64,000 nt of DNA from Candidatus Thalassospirochaeta sargassi (lineage in GTDB: Bacteria; Spirochaetota; Spirochaetia; UBA9216). Positions 26,234 through 35,064 of this stretch are shown here, piece after piece. The DNA lies in contig JAQQAL010000011.1 in the NCBI GenBank assembly GCA_028532855.1, positions 124,001 through 188,000 of the forward strand. Reading direction: 5' to 3'. The notes under the pieces are model-generated. The model worked only from the letters and a program-made list of their open reading frames with translations, was not told the DNA's origin and made no database searches. The position numbers and the translations under genes are program-made. The first letter of the stretch is position 1; the number at the start of each line of letters is the position of its first letter.

Positions 26234-27676
26234 TTAATACCTGTAATGCTCCGGTTTATACGGACCCTCGGGTGATACACCGATGTAGGCGGCCTGCTCA
26301 GCCGTCAGGGTAGTCAGCTTTACGCCTATTTTCTCAAGGTGCGCACGGGCAACCTCTTCATCAAGTTTCTTGGAAAGTCTGTATACTCCGGGTTTATAAT
26401 CATTCTGGTGCAGATCAAGCTGAGCCAGGGTCTGGTTAGAGAATGAGTTTGACATTACAAAAGACGGATGACCGGTTGCACAGCCGAGATTAACAAGACG
26501 TCCTTCGGCGAGCATGAAAATCTCATGTCCGTCTTCATATATATACTTGTCAACCTGGGGTTTCACGGTAAGTTTTGTTACCCCGGGCCACTTATTAAGT
26601 TCATCAACCTGGATTTCGTTATCGAAGTGTCCGATATTGCAGACAATAGACTGGTTTTTCATTTTAGACATATGTACCGCTGTAATAACGTCCTTGTTAC
26701 CAGTTGTTGTTACATATATATCACCCACACCCAGGGTGTCTTCAACGGTTTTAACCTCAAAACCCTCCATTGCGGCCTGCAATGCACAGATGGGATCAAC
26801 CTCGGTAACTATAACCCTGGCACCGAAACCCCGCATAGACTGGGCACAACCCTTACCGACATCGCCGTAGCCGCAGACAACAGCCACCTTACCGGCAATC
26901 ATTACATCAGTAGCACGCTTGATCCCGTCAGCCAGTGATTCTCGGCAGCCGTAGAGGTTGTCGAACTTGCTTTTAGTTACACTGTCGTTGACGTTGATAG
27001 CGGGAAACAGGAGGCTTCCGTCTTCCATCATCTGGTACAGTCTGTGAACGCCTGTAGTGGTTTCTTCTGAACAACCTCGAATCTCTTTAACCATCGAACT
27101 CCAGATCCCGCTGTTTTCAGCGCTGACCTTCTTTAAGAGATTCTTGATTACCTGCTCTTCATGTTTATCGCTTTCTGAGTTAACCCAGTCGCTTCCGTTT
27201 TCTAATTCAAATCCCTTATGTACAAGAAGGGTAGCGTCTCCACCATCATCTACAATCGACTGAGGGCCTTTTCCACCGGGAAAACTCAGCGCTTTGAGTG
27301 TACAGTCCCAGTATTCTTCGAGGGATTCTCCCTTCCATGCGAATACAGGAACACCTTTCGGATTATCAACCGTTCCACCTGTTTCAGGTCTACCGACAAC
27401 TACTGCAGCAGCGGCATGATCCTGTGTTGAAAAAATATTACAGCTTGCCCAGCGTACATCTGCTCCGAGATCAACAAGGGTTTCAATCAGAACCGCTGTC
27501 TGAATTGTCATATGAAGTGAGCCCATGATGCGAATACCCGCAAGGGGTTTTTCAACTGAGTATTTTTTTCTGATGGACATCAGTCCCGGCATTTCATGCT
27601 CGGCTATGTCCAGTTCTTTCCTGCCCCAATCGGCAAGATTAATGTCTTTGATCTTATATTCCAAAGTTAACTCCAT
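26234..27676 (-). CDS. ahcY: Adenosylhomocysteinase
   Basis: A 480-residue NAD-dependent SAH hydrolase, splitting S-adenosylhomocysteine to adenosine and homocysteine. Seen: [35 protein letters not shown], the NAD-binding [15 protein letters not shown], and the C-terminal YRY ending (KPEHYRY) whose Lys and Tyr contact NAD. The annotated ATG is at 27676. However GGAG inside its first codons is ideally placed for a TTG start at 27664, which would give [14 protein letters not shown], a normal N-terminus. Either is possible. It precedes metK. Confidence 0.95.
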   Translation of the reverse strand: MELTLEYKIKDINLADWGRKELDIAEHEMPGLMSIRKKYSVEKPLAGIRIMGSLHMTIQTAVLIETLVDLGADVRWASCNIFSTQDHAAAAVVVGRPETGGTVDNPKGVPVFAWKGESLEEYWDCTLKALSFPGGKGPQSIVDDGGDATLLVHKGFELENGSDWVNSESDKHEEQVIKNLLKKVSAENSGIWSSMVKEIRGCSEETTTGVHRLYQMMEDGSLLFPAINVNDSVTKSKFDNLYGCRESLADGIKRATDVMIAGKVAVVCGYGDVGKGCAQSMRGFGARVIVTEVDPICALQAAMEGFEVKTVEDTLGVGDIYVTTTGNKDVITAVHMSKMKNQSIVCNIGHFDNEIQVDELNKWPGVTKLTVKPQVDKYIYEDGHEIFMLAEGRLVNLGCATGHPSFVMSNSFSNQTLAQLDLHQNDYKPGVYRLSKKLDEEVARAHLEKIGVKLTTLTAEQAAYIGVSPEGPYKPEHYRY

Positions 27677-27764
27677 AAATAAAAAAAGTAAGGCCTGTTA
27701 AATATAATAATATACTAACCATTAAGCAATAATGGATTTATCCATATTAAGTTTTTTTGTATGA

Positions 27765-27793
27765 TTGACACTGACCTCCGCGTGCTCTATCAT
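27765..27793 (+). promoter_or_regulatory. Near-consensus promoter giving a predicted leaderless wecA-like mRNA
   Basis: TTGACA, 17 bases, TATCAT; the ATG at 27800 begins 7 bases after the -10, at the expected +1. There is no proper Shine-Dalgarno sequence. Confidence 0.6.
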
Positions 27794-27799
27794 TGAGAG

Positions 27800-28858
27800 A
27801 TGTTCGAAATAATGCTCGTTTCCGCGGGAATCATTTCTTTTATTCTCTGCGTTCTTATCATTCCAATTCTTATCAGACTCAGTGAGAAAAACCACTGGTT
27901 TGATGAAATTGATGAAAGAAAAATTCATACTGGTCAGATCTCACGCCTTGCAGGTGTTGCAGTCTTTTTATCAATGATGGCAGGCCTTATTATCGGTCTT
28001 ACACTTGTAAATTCTCAAACCGGAATAATGAATGATTTTCCTATCGGCCGCCTGGTTACCTTTCTTGCAGCCTTTACCCTTATTCATATTATAGGTTTAA
28101 TTGATGATTTTAAAAACATAAGACCCAGATACAAATTCGCAGTACAGATCATTGCAGCCCTGATAATTATTTTTCCGAATAGAACCTTGTCAATGCTTTA
28201 TATTCCTTTTTTCAATTTTACCCTGAATATAGGAATATTCGGTTATATTCTGACGGCCGTCTGGATTATCGGTGCATGTAACGCGGTTAACCTGATAGAC
28301 GGTATAGACGGATTAAGCGGCGGTATAACCGCAATTGCTTCACTTGCGCTTTCATTAACTGCTTTAGCCCTTGGTAATCCTGTTACCGCAGTTATATCAT
28401 TTGCTCTTTTCGGTTCGCTGATAGGATTCCTCGTTTTTAACTTTCCGCCGGCAAAAATCTTTATAGGCGACTCGGGCGCATTATTTTTAGGCTTCGCACT
28501 GGCCAGCCTTCCCCTGCTTGAAATAAATACTCACTCTGATATGGCTATGATAATATCCGTAAGCATATTATTTATTCCGGTGGTAGACACCCTCACATCA
28601 ATGCTTAGGCGGCTAAGAAGACGACAGTCTCCTTTTTATCCTGACAGAGAACATATTCATCATAAACTGATGGACAGAAATCTTTCCACAAAACAGATTC
28701 TTTTTACTATATATACAATAAGTATTATTATTTCTGCGCAGGTATTTCTCTGGGCGATTACCGGAAACAGAGTCTTTATTATAGTTGATATGATAGTCTG
28801 GGCAATATTGATAGCAGTCCTGCTTTTACTCGAAAAACATCACGCGGATAATACATAA
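27800..28858 (+). CDS. WecA/MraY-family undecaprenyl-phosphate glycosyl-1-phosphate transferase
   Basis: A 352-residue membrane enzyme with about 10-11 helices. Seen: the DEIDERKIHTGQISRLAGVAVF cytoplasmic loop, GLIDDFKNIRP (Asp pair for Mg2+), NAVNLIDGIDGLSGG, KIFIGDSGALFLGF and the HIHH motif in REHIHHKLMDR. That HIHH motif points to WecA/TagO-like rather than MraY enzymes. They load a sugar-1-phosphate on the lipid carrier to start a surface polysaccharide. No polysaccharide cluster surrounds it. The start lies 7 bases after a strong -10 element. Confidence 0.88.
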   Translation: MFEIMLVSAGIISFILCVLIIPILIRLSEKNHWFDEIDERKIHTGQISRLAGVAVFLSMMAGLIIGLTLVNSQTGIMNDFPIGRLVTFLAAFTLIHIIGLIDDFKNIRPRYKFAVQIIAALIIIFPNRTLSMLYIPFFNFTLNIGIFGYILTAVWIIGACNAVNLIDGIDGLSGGITAIASLALSLTALALGNPVTAVISFALFGSLIGFLVFNFPPAKIFIGDSGALFLGFALASLPLLEINTHSDMAMIISVSILFIPVVDTLTSMLRRLRRRQSPFYPDREHIHHKLMDRNLSTKQILFTIYTISIIISAQVFLWAITGNRVFIIVDMIVWAILIAVLLLLEKHHADNT

Positions 28859-28861
28859 ATA

Positions 28862-28891
28862 TAAAAAACCCCGCATCGGGAAGAGCGGGGT
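28862..28891 (-). terminator. Terminator of the rpmH-to-jag gene cluster
   Basis: ACCCCGC and GCGGGGT form a 7-bp stem; on the minus strand it is followed by TTTTTT. It lies just after the convergent wecA-like gene and may act in both directions. Two smaller hairpins (ACAGCC/GGCTGT at 28896-28911 and AAGAAC/GTTCTT near 28946) lie between it and the jag stop. Confidence 0.8.
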
Positions 28892-28962
28892 CCTTAACAG
28901 CCGTATCAGGCTGTGAGTCAATTGACTAGCAGTATTCTTTTCTTTTTAAAGAACTGAGTTCT

Positions 28963-29604
28963 TTACCTTACATCTCCGCGGTAGAGGACTCGAATCTGTT
29001 TGTACAGGCCGTCCCCCTCGCTTATCGTATCAATATCCGTAAGCTCATTCAGTGTAGTATGAACAAGCCTTCTTTCAAACGGATTCATCGGCTCAAGAAG
29101 TCTTGACCCCTGTGTCCGTCGTACCTGTTCGGCACTCTTTCGTGCCATTCTGACAAGGTTTTCTTCTCTTCGTTCACGGTAGTTTTCAGCATCAATTATA
29201 ACTCTGCTGTCGCTTCCTAGACGACCGGCATAAACATTCATAATCAGCTGAATTGCATCGAGGTTTTTTCCCTTTCGACCGATAAGAATACCAGTGTTTT
29301 CAGATTCAATCTCAATACCTATTTTATTCTCTTCTCTGAATGCTATTTTACCTTTTCCGGGAAAACCCATTTTTTCAATAAGGGTTTCAAGATATTCGAC
29401 AATTTTCTTCTCAAAATCATCTACAGCACCGTTATCATCTTCAGATTCACCTATGTAAACCTTGATTTTAACGTTTCCCTTCCTGAATATTCCGGATTGT
29501 TTGTTAACTATCTCAACATCAAATTCTTCCCGATCTATTCCTAGTTCCTCTACTGCTTTATCAATTGCCTCCTTTTCTGTCTTTCCTTCAAATTCCTTGA
29601 ACAT
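28963..29604 (-). CDS. jag: Jag/KhpB RNA-binding protein
   Basis: A 213-residue protein with three domains: Jag_N (1-52, FEGKTEKEAIDKAVEELG), a KH domain (about 65-145, with GILIGRKGKNLDAIQ replacing the classic GxxG loop as RKGK) and R3H (about 150-210, ESAEQ..RRTQGSRLLEPMNPFERRLVHTTL). KhpB binds RNA together with KhpA and affects cell division in other bacteria. It follows yidC in the conserved rpmH-rnpA-yidD-yidC-jag order. Confidence 0.93.
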   Translation of the reverse strand: MFKEFEGKTEKEAIDKAVEELGIDREEFDVEIVNKQSGIFRKGNVKIKVYIGESEDDNGAVDDFEKKIVEYLETLIEKMGFPGKGKIAFREENKIGIEIESENTGILIGRKGKNLDAIQLIMNVYAGRLGSDSRVIIDAENYRERREENLVRMARKSAEQVRRTQGSRLLEPMNPFERRLVHTTLNELTDIDTISEGDGLYKQIRVLYRGDVR

Positions 29605-29642
29605 ATTTAAAACTCCTTAGAGACATGACTTGCTCTAATTAC

Positions 29643-29663
29643 GAGGTAATCTGAAATTACCTC
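29643..29663. repeat. Hairpin between yidC and jag
   Basis: GAGGTAAT, CTGAA, ATTACCTC: perfect 8-bp stem in the yidC-jag gap, without a T-run. It may be an mRNA processing or stability element. Confidence 0.5.
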
Positions 29664-29681
29664 TGTATTGTTTAATTTCAT

Positions 29682-29705
29682 GGAGTTTTGCGAAGCAAAA
29701 CCTCC
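29682..29705. repeat. GGAGTTTT-type hairpin element, copy 1
   Basis: GGAGTTTTGC-GAA-GCAAAACCTCC: a stem with one bulged C and a GAA loop. A close relative lies at 38838-38865 between gyrB and gyrA, so this looks like a small dispersed intergenic repeat. Confidence 0.5.
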
Positions 29706-29724
29706 TAAAGAAGAAAGAGAAGTT

Positions 29725-31566
29725 TTACTTCTTTTTCTTCTTCTTTTTCTTAGGCGGTGGAACAACCTTGGATTTATTTTCCTCTTTTCCTACTATTTTC
29801 AGATCAGGTCCTGTAGCTCCGGCTGCTGCCGGTTTAATATGTCGATTAGTATACATCTGCTGAAACAGGGTGAAAAGGTTTGAACAAATCCAGTAAACCA
29901 GCAGTCCTGAAGGTGCATTATACAGGATGAAAAAGAACATAATAGGCATTCCGTACATCATCATCTTCATCTGACTTCCGTTAGCACTGGTTGAAGGCTG
30001 ATTACTCTGAGTAATTTTAGTACTAAGCATCTGGCTTCCTACGAAGATAATTGGCAGAAGTCTCAATGCGGTCCAGTTTACAAGAGGAATGGTAAAGCCG
30101 AAATCAAGGATTGATTCAGGTGCCGAAAGGTCTATAATCCATCCCGGAATAAAAACAGCCCCGCGGAACTCAAAATACTTGTTTAATAGCCCGTACATGG
30201 CAATGAAGAATGGAAACTGAATAAGCATAGGCAGACATCCGCCCATAGGACTGACGCCTTCTTTTTTATACAGTTCACTCATAGCCTTATTCAGTTTGTC
30301 CGGCTGGTCTTTATACTGAACTTTTAACTCTTCCAGCTGCGGCGAAAGTGCAGACATTCGCGCTGTTGATTGAGTACTTTTTCTTGTAAGAGGAAACAGA
30401 ACAACCTTGATGAAGAGGGTGAGTATAATTATGGCAATACCGTAATTAGGAATAATCCTGTACAGAACAGAAAGTCCTTTCTGCAGCAGCCATTCAAGCC
30501 AGCCCAGAATTGAGCTGGAATCAACTACATTGTCGAGGTTTAGGTCTTTCATAGAAAAACCGTTTTCATCGGCATTGTTATACGGCTGCAGATATTTATT
30601 AAGCTTAGGTCCGAAATATACCTTGAAAACATCCTCACTATTTGAACTGTTAACAGGAGGTCTTGAAAGCACTATTTCGTTAGTCTGCGGAAGATCACCG
30701 TCTTTATTTTCAGTCAGAGTGATATCATACTTAACGGCATCGGGTACTACGATGGCTGCAAAGTATTTTCCGGCAAGAGCAGTCCAGGTAACACGGTCTT
30801 CAAGTTCAGTTGAACCGTCCTTGATTTTAACTGTATCAGCCTTACGTCCGCCGTTGTCAATATAAAATCTACGGTAAAAATACCTGTTGTCAAGTTCGGT
30901 GAATTCAGGTCCAATCTGAGGACCTATAGTCAGACTGTAGGAATAGCCGTTGAAATTGAGTGAAGGAATTTTATTAACAGAGTTTTCAATACCAACCCGT
31001 AATTCCATCATATAATCATCAGCTGTGAACTTATACACCTTTCTTAAAACAAAGGGATTACGAACACCTTCTGCATTTGCAGGAGCAAGAAAAGCTTTTG
31101 AAAATTCAAAAGTAAACTGATCAAGCTGTCTGTACTCAAATGTATCACTCAGGGGTTCAGCATCAAGATCGCCGAAGGCTATATCAAATGCTCCCTGAGC
31201 ATCATTTGCAGTAAAAAGCATTTCAAGCGGTTCACCGTTTTCCAGATGCTCTTTAAGCTTTAACGAGGTGATAATACCGCCCTTGTTTGAGAATGTAATG
31301 AGGAATCTGTTTGTTTCCGCCTTAATAATTCTCTCTTCGATAACGGTTTCAGTATCAAGCTTCAATTCGTTCGAAGACGCAGACTGCTGCTGACGCGGGG
31401 CTTCTAATGTCTCGGTTTCAACTGCAGCCTCAGCGGCTGACTCGGTAGTCATCTGGGTGGCGGCAACGGGTTGTTCCGGAGCCGGGAAAAATTTCGCCTG
31501 AATGAAAAATCCGGCGACAATTACAACTGTAGAAAGGATAACCGCATAAAGCGTATTTCTATCCAT
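29725..31566 (-). CDS. yidC: Membrane protein insertase YidC
   Basis: A 613-residue YidC/Oxa1 insertase. Residues 1-25 are the N-terminal helix; 40-375 the periplasmic beta-super-sandwich (present in Gram-negative-type YidC); 375-570 the five-helix core, with the KVVLFPLTRKSTQSTARM amphipathic region and MGGCLPMLIQFPFFIAMYGLL. The C-terminus ends in a run of at least eight lysines, a basic tail that could contact the ribosome. AAGGAG precedes the ATG. It acts alone or with SecYEG to place proteins in the inner membrane. Confidence 0.96.
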   Translation of the reverse strand: MDRNTLYAVILSTVVIVAGFFIQAKFFPAPEQPVAATQMTTESAAEAAVETETLEAPRQQQSASSNELKLDTETVIEERIIKAETNRFLITFSNKGGIITSLKLKEHLENGEPLEMLFTANDAQGAFDIAFGDLDAEPLSDTFEYRQLDQFTFEFSKAFLAPANAEGVRNPFVLRKVYKFTADDYMMELRVGIENSVNKIPSLNFNGYSYSLTIGPQIGPEFTELDNRYFYRRFYIDNGGRKADTVKIKDGSTELEDRVTWTALAGKYFAAIVVPDAVKYDITLTENKDGDLPQTNEIVLSRPPVNSSNSEDVFKVYFGPKLNKYLQPYNNADENGFSMKDLNLDNVVDSSSILGWLEWLLQKGLSVLYRIIPNYGIAIIILTLFIKVVLFPLTRKSTQSTARMSALSPQLEELKVQYKDQPDKLNKAMSELYKKEGVSPMGGCLPMLIQFPFFIAMYGLLNKYFEFRGAVFIPGWIIDLSAPESILDFGFTIPLVNWTALRLLPIIFVGSQMLSTKITQSNQPSTSANGSQMKMMMYGMPIMFFFILYNAPSGLLVYWICSNLFTLFQQMYTNRHIKPAAAGATGPDLKIVGKEENKSKVVPPPKKKKKKKK

Positions 31567-31581
31567 TTTTTCTCCTTATTC

Positions 31582-31803
31582 TCATGGAACCGGATCATAT
31601 CCGCCGGGATTAAAAGGATGACACCTTAATATCCTCTTGGCTGCAAGTAAACTGCCTTTACCGGGTCCGTATTTCTCTATTGCAATGATTGCGTATTTTG
31701 AACAGGTGGGAGTAAAACGACACGAGTCAGGGAGTAAAGGGGAAATGAACTTCCTGTAGAAATTTATGATACCAATTAAAAGAATTTTAACCGGCTGTTT
31801 CAT
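31582..31803 (-). CDS. yidD: YidD membrane protein insertion efficiency factor
   Basis: A 73-residue protein with the DUF37/YidD signature: [26 protein letters not shown], then [14 protein letters not shown]. It has an amphipathic N-terminal helix attached to the inner membrane and assists YidC. It starts 1 base after the rnpA stop and ends 15 bases before yidC. Confidence 0.93.
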   Translation of the reverse strand: MKQPVKILLIGIINFYRKFISPLLPDSCRFTPTCSKYAIIAIEKYGPGKGSLLAAKRILRCHPFNPGGYDPVP

Positions 31804-31804
31804 A

Positions 31805-32164
31805 TTAATCTTGTGTTCCTCCGCTGGAGTAAAGCCCGGCTTTTTTTAGAAGTTTAAGCATTTGAGTTTCCCTTGGAAGATAATTATCTTCATTCGGAAA
31901 AAAAACCATAACTATATCAAATCCCGGCTTGATCCGGTGTTTATTAAGTCTGAAGACCTCTTTGCCAATTCTTTTTGCTCTGTTCCGCTGAATAGAATTA
32001 CCGTAATTTCTTACCAGAGTTACCATGAATCTTGAGTATTCAAGCTCATTGGTTTTAAACACCAGCTTTGCTCCCGGAGCGCTGAATCGTTTTCCGGAAG
32101 CAAACGTCCTTTTAATATCAGAAAGTTTACCAAGCCTCTCCGACTTAGTAAGGCTTCTTCTCAT
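31805..32164 (-). CDS. rnpA: Ribonuclease P protein component
   Basis: A 119-residue protein subunit of RNase P, which matures tRNA 5' ends. Seen: [24 protein letters not shown] and the RNR-type motif [17 protein letters not shown]. The frame is open upstream to a TTG at 32209, but [11 protein letters not shown] matches the usual RnpA N-terminus, so I use the ATG at 32164. That start lies inside rpmH (20-base overlap) with no clear ribosome site of its own, implying coupling to rpmH translation. Confidence 0.92.
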   Translation of the reverse strand: MRRSLTKSERLGKLSDIKRTFASGKRFSAPGAKLVFKTNELEYSRFMVTLVRNYGNSIQRNRAKRIGKEVFRLNKHRIKPGFDIVMVFFPNEDNYLPRETQMLKLLKKAGLYSSGGTQD

Positions 32165-32300
32165 CAGCTGCTGAAAGCTTAGCTCTTCCTTTCTTTCTGC
32201 GACGGGCAAGAATGGCTCTGCCGCTCTTCGTTTTCATTCTGGCGCGAAAGCCGAATTTTCTGTTTCTTTTAACCCTGCTGGGCTGATATGTTCTCTTCAT
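32145..32300 (-). CDS. rpmH: Ribosomal protein bL34
   Basis: A 51-residue protein read directly from the reverse strand: [18 protein letters not shown], then [20 protein letters not shown], then a short tail ending DEKKPY. These are hallmark L34 sequences. AAGGAG precedes the ATG at 32300 by about 8 bases. It is the first gene of the rpmH-rnpA-yidD-yidC-jag cluster and its 3' end overlaps rnpA. Confidence 0.96.
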   Translation of the reverse strand: MKRTYQPSRVKRNRKFGFRARMKTKSGRAILARRRKKGRAKLSAADEKKPY

Positions 32301-32359
32301 CAGAGATGCTCCTTAATCCATATAAATAAATATATTAGTTTGTACAATTAGGGTGCTGT

Positions 32360-32389
32360 AGTATACGTTTTTAGTTCTGCACATGTCAA
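32360..32389 (-). promoter_or_regulatory. Promoter of the rpmH cluster
   Basis: On the minus strand TTGACA, 18 bases, TATACT. It starts 4 bases before the dciA stop and gives a leader of about 53 bases ahead of rpmH. Confidence 0.7.
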
Positions 32390-32392
32390 TGG

Positions 32393-32674
32393 TCAGAGCA
32401 TAAACCGGACTGTTTTGATAGCCAATTCCGGATAATTTTTTTGAAGTTTTTTGAGTATGCCATTGCGTTTCATTTCAAGCTTCTGAAGCCACCCGGGATG
32501 GTCAACCTTTACAAATACCACTCCATTTTCTATCTCCTCAATATGCGAATGAGCCCCCTCATTTAAACCGGCAATCTGCGTCCAGGCAGAAAATAATGAT
32601 ACCGCTTCACGCTGTGCATCGTTCTGCAGCAGGCTGTCCATCATTGCATTTATTAGATCAGATGCTTTTTTCAT
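32393..32674 (-). CDS. dciA: DUF721/DciA-type protein, probable helicase loader or operator
   Basis: A 93-residue protein with the DUF721 pattern: LFSAWTQIAGLNEGAHSHIEEIENGVVFVKVDHPGWLQKLEMKR. DciA proteins help place the replicative helicase DnaB at origins in bacteria lacking DnaC. It overlaps the recF stop by 4 bases (ATGA) and ends the dnaA-dnaN-recF series, a location typical for this family. It is shorter than many DciA proteins, comprising little more than the core domain. Confidence 0.82.
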   Translation of the reverse strand: MKKASDLINAMMDSLLQNDAQREAVSLFSAWTQIAGLNEGAHSHIEEIENGVVFVKVDHPGWLQKLEMKRNGILKKLQKNYPELAIKTVRFML

Positions 32675-33753
32675 ATTTCCTCTCCGCTTATTCTGCCGTT
32701 CTCAACCCTGTACAATGGGCCTGACTCCTTATAATCTACAAGACCCTCATCAGGAAGAAATGTAAAAAATGCCTGCTTGTACTCAGGCAGATAATCAAGA
32801 AATCTTCTTCTTTTTTTCAAATCCATTTCAAGCAGAACATCATCCAGAAGCAAAACCGGTTTCAATCCGCTTTTATCTGCGGTAAAAGCCGCCTGTGACG
32901 CCCTGAGCACCAGGGATATAAGCCTTATCTGCCCTGTTGAGGCAGTTGCCGCATAGTTTCTACCGTCTGCATAGAACCCTATTTTATCCCGATGCGGTCC
33001 TGTAGTACTGGTTTTATACATCATATCGCGATTCCGATTTTCACGGATAAACGACAAAACAGCGTCAGAAGAAAGTTCAGTTTTCCATGAGGGAGAATAA
33101 CGTATACTTAAATTGATATTGTATCCGGAAATATTCCTGAAGAGATAAGAAAAAGTGCTGTTGAATTCTTCAATCAGTTTAATACGCTTTTTTTGAACCT
33201 CCAAGCCTGATTCAGCCGCCTGACGGTCATAGATATCAAGAAGATCAGAACGCCGCTCTTTCAGGGCTTTGTTACGAAGTTTGATAACCCTGTTATAAGT
33301 CTTAAGCGAATCGATGAATGATGCATCGTAAAGGCTGATTGTCTGGTTTATAAACAGCCTGCGCAGGGCGGGAGGTCCGTTAACATAGTTTATATCTTCA
33401 TGGGTAAAGGCTATACAGGGAAACTGAGCCAGCAGTTCTCGCCTGTCGCGGATCTGTTTGCTGTCGATCCTGATGGATTTTTTACCCCGATCAAGTTTGA
33501 ATTGAATTTTACGAATAATCCCTTCATCGGAAAAATCAGCGGTTAGTGACATTTCTCTGAAACCTGTTTTTATTAACAGAGATTCATTTCGCGTACGAAA
33601 AGATGAACCTACACAGAGAAGATATATGGCTTCAAGAAAATTTGTCTTACCCTGGCCATTTTCACCGATAAGATAGATATCCTTATCGGTGAAGACTATT
33701 TCAGTATCATCCAGATTTCGAAACTGAAATATTCTAACCGAGCTGAAAGCCAT
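32671..33753 (-). CDS. recF: DNA replication and repair protein RecF
   Basis: A 360-residue SMC-like ATPase that helps load RecA at gapped DNA with RecOR. Seen: Walker A IGENGQGKTNFLEAIY (about 30-45), the HEDINYVNGPPALRRLFIN segment, the ABC signature region TASTGQIRLISLVLR and Walker B LLLDDVLLEMD. The ATG directly follows the dnaN stop. RecR is also in the window (47.7 kb). Confidence 0.95.
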   Translation of the reverse strand: MAFSSVRIFQFRNLDDTEIVFTDKDIYLIGENGQGKTNFLEAIYLLCVGSSFRTRNESLLIKTGFREMSLTADFSDEGIIRKIQFKLDRGKKSIRIDSKQIRDRRELLAQFPCIAFTHEDINYVNGPPALRRLFINQTISLYDASFIDSLKTYNRVIKLRNKALKERRSDLLDIYDRQAAESGLEVQKKRIKLIEEFNSTFSYLFRNISGYNINLSIRYSPSWKTELSSDAVLSFIRENRNRDMMYKTSTTGPHRDKIGFYADGRNYAATASTGQIRLISLVLRASQAAFTADKSGLKPVLLLDDVLLEMDLKKRRRFLDYLPEYKQAFFTFLPDEGLVDYKESGPLYRVENGRISGEEI

Positions 33754-34857
33754 TTAGTCAAGCTGCATAGGCATAACGATGTGGAAATAATCCGATTCTT
33801 CAGCAGACTGAAGCGTTATAGCCTTATTAGACTCAGTAAAAAGAAGTTTTATATTCTCATTATCAATGACCCTCAGTGGATCTATCAGATAAGAGTAATT
33901 AAGTGCAATAAGTGTATCAGTACCGTCATAGGCACATTCTATCTCTTCAGTTGCAACACCAATTTCACTTTCTTCGGAATTCAATTCAATCAGTCCGTTT
34001 GTGAGATTAAGAAATATTCTTCTTGATTTATTTTCAACAAGCAGAGATACGCGTTTTACAGCTTCAATCAGTTCATCACGTTTGACAGTAAGCTCATTGC
34101 TCTGACTTTCAGGAATAACCCTGTTGTAATTCGGAAACTGTCCCTCTATCAGAGAAGAAGAAATTGTCTGATTGTCAAATTTAAAGAAAATACTTTTTTC
34201 AGTGACTGCAACCTGTATTGTCCCCTCACCGCTGCTCTGTTTACTTATGAGCTGAAGAACCTTCGGTGGTATGATTACACCGCTGAAGGGTTTTACGGTA
34301 CCGGCTGTATTTTTTTTGATGTAAGAAAGCCTTCGTCCGTCGGTTGCTACCATGATGAGACTGCCTTCAATGTTTTCCATGAAAACTCCGTTCATGAAAT
34401 ATCTTGTCTCATCATCAGATACTGCAAAAATTGTCTGTCCGATCATCTCAATCAGATCTGCCTGCGGGATGACAAAATAGTTTTCTTCAGCAATACTCTG
34501 CATTTCAGGATACTGTTCGGAAGCAATACTCTTAAGCTGGAAGTTGATTTTCTTAAAGAGAGGCTTGATATACAGTTTTCCGTCCTTGAGTTCAAACTCG
34601 ATATCTCCGTCGGGTAATGATCTGAGAATACTTAAAAATTTATCACAGTATACTGTTGTACTTCCAGGGACAGCTATATCAACAGGAATACTTGTTTCAA
34701 AACCAACCTTCAAATCAGTTGCCTTAATTGTCAGGGTATTATTATCTGCTTCTAGCAACACATTCGAAAGAATCGAAAGAGCGTTCTTTGAGGATATGAT
34801 TTCCTGGGCGATGGAAATTTCTTTTGTAAGATTATTTTTCTCACATGTAAACTTCAT
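33754..34857 (-). CDS. dnaN: DNA polymerase III beta sliding clamp
   Basis: A 367-residue clamp with three repeated domains. Seen: MKFTCEKNNLTKEISIAQ, LSNVLLEADNNTLTIKATDL in domain I, FAVSDDETRYFMNGVFMEN and ATDGRRLSYI in domain II, and the C-terminal HIVMPMQLD (M-P-M-x-L), part of the partner-binding pocket. GGAG lies 5 bases before the ATG. It is downstream of dnaA across a 207-base gap that holds further DnaA boxes. Confidence 0.97.
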   Translation of the reverse strand: MKFTCEKNNLTKEISIAQEIISSKNALSILSNVLLEADNNTLTIKATDLKVGFETSIPVDIAVPGSTTVYCDKFLSILRSLPDGDIEFELKDGKLYIKPLFKKINFQLKSIASEQYPEMQSIAEENYFVIPQADLIEMIGQTIFAVSDDETRYFMNGVFMENIEGSLIMVATDGRRLSYIKKNTAGTVKPFSGVIIPPKVLQLISKQSSGEGTIQVAVTEKSIFFKFDNQTISSSLIEGQFPNYNRVIPESQSNELTVKRDELIEAVKRVSLLVENKSRRIFLNLTNGLIELNSEESEIGVATEEIECAYDGTDTLIALNYSYLIDPLRVIDNENIKLLFTESNKAITLQSAEESDYFHIVMPMQLD

Positions 34858-35000
34858 ATGTTCTCCAATTCACACTAATATTACTTTATATTAATAAAAG
34901 TAATAGTATTAGTAGGCACTTCTAATATGTTAATAAGCCTCTTAAAACCTTAACATAGAAATAATTATTTGTATAATAACTAGTGATTCATTTTCACATG

Positions 35001-35059
35001 TTATTCATATTATACACAGGATAATAGATTTTCGCCGTTTCATAAACAATTTATTCACA
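35001..35059. other. oriC part 1: DnaA boxes between dnaA and dnaN
   Basis: Two boxes fit TTWTNCACA exactly: TTATACACA at 35010-35018 and TTATTCACA at 35051-35059. TTATTCATA at 35001-35009 is one base off. All lie in the same orientation in the dnaA-dnaN gap, which is AT-rich. Together with the boxes upstream of dnaA this suggests a bipartite origin. Confidence 0.65.
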
Positions 35060-35064
35060 GTTTT

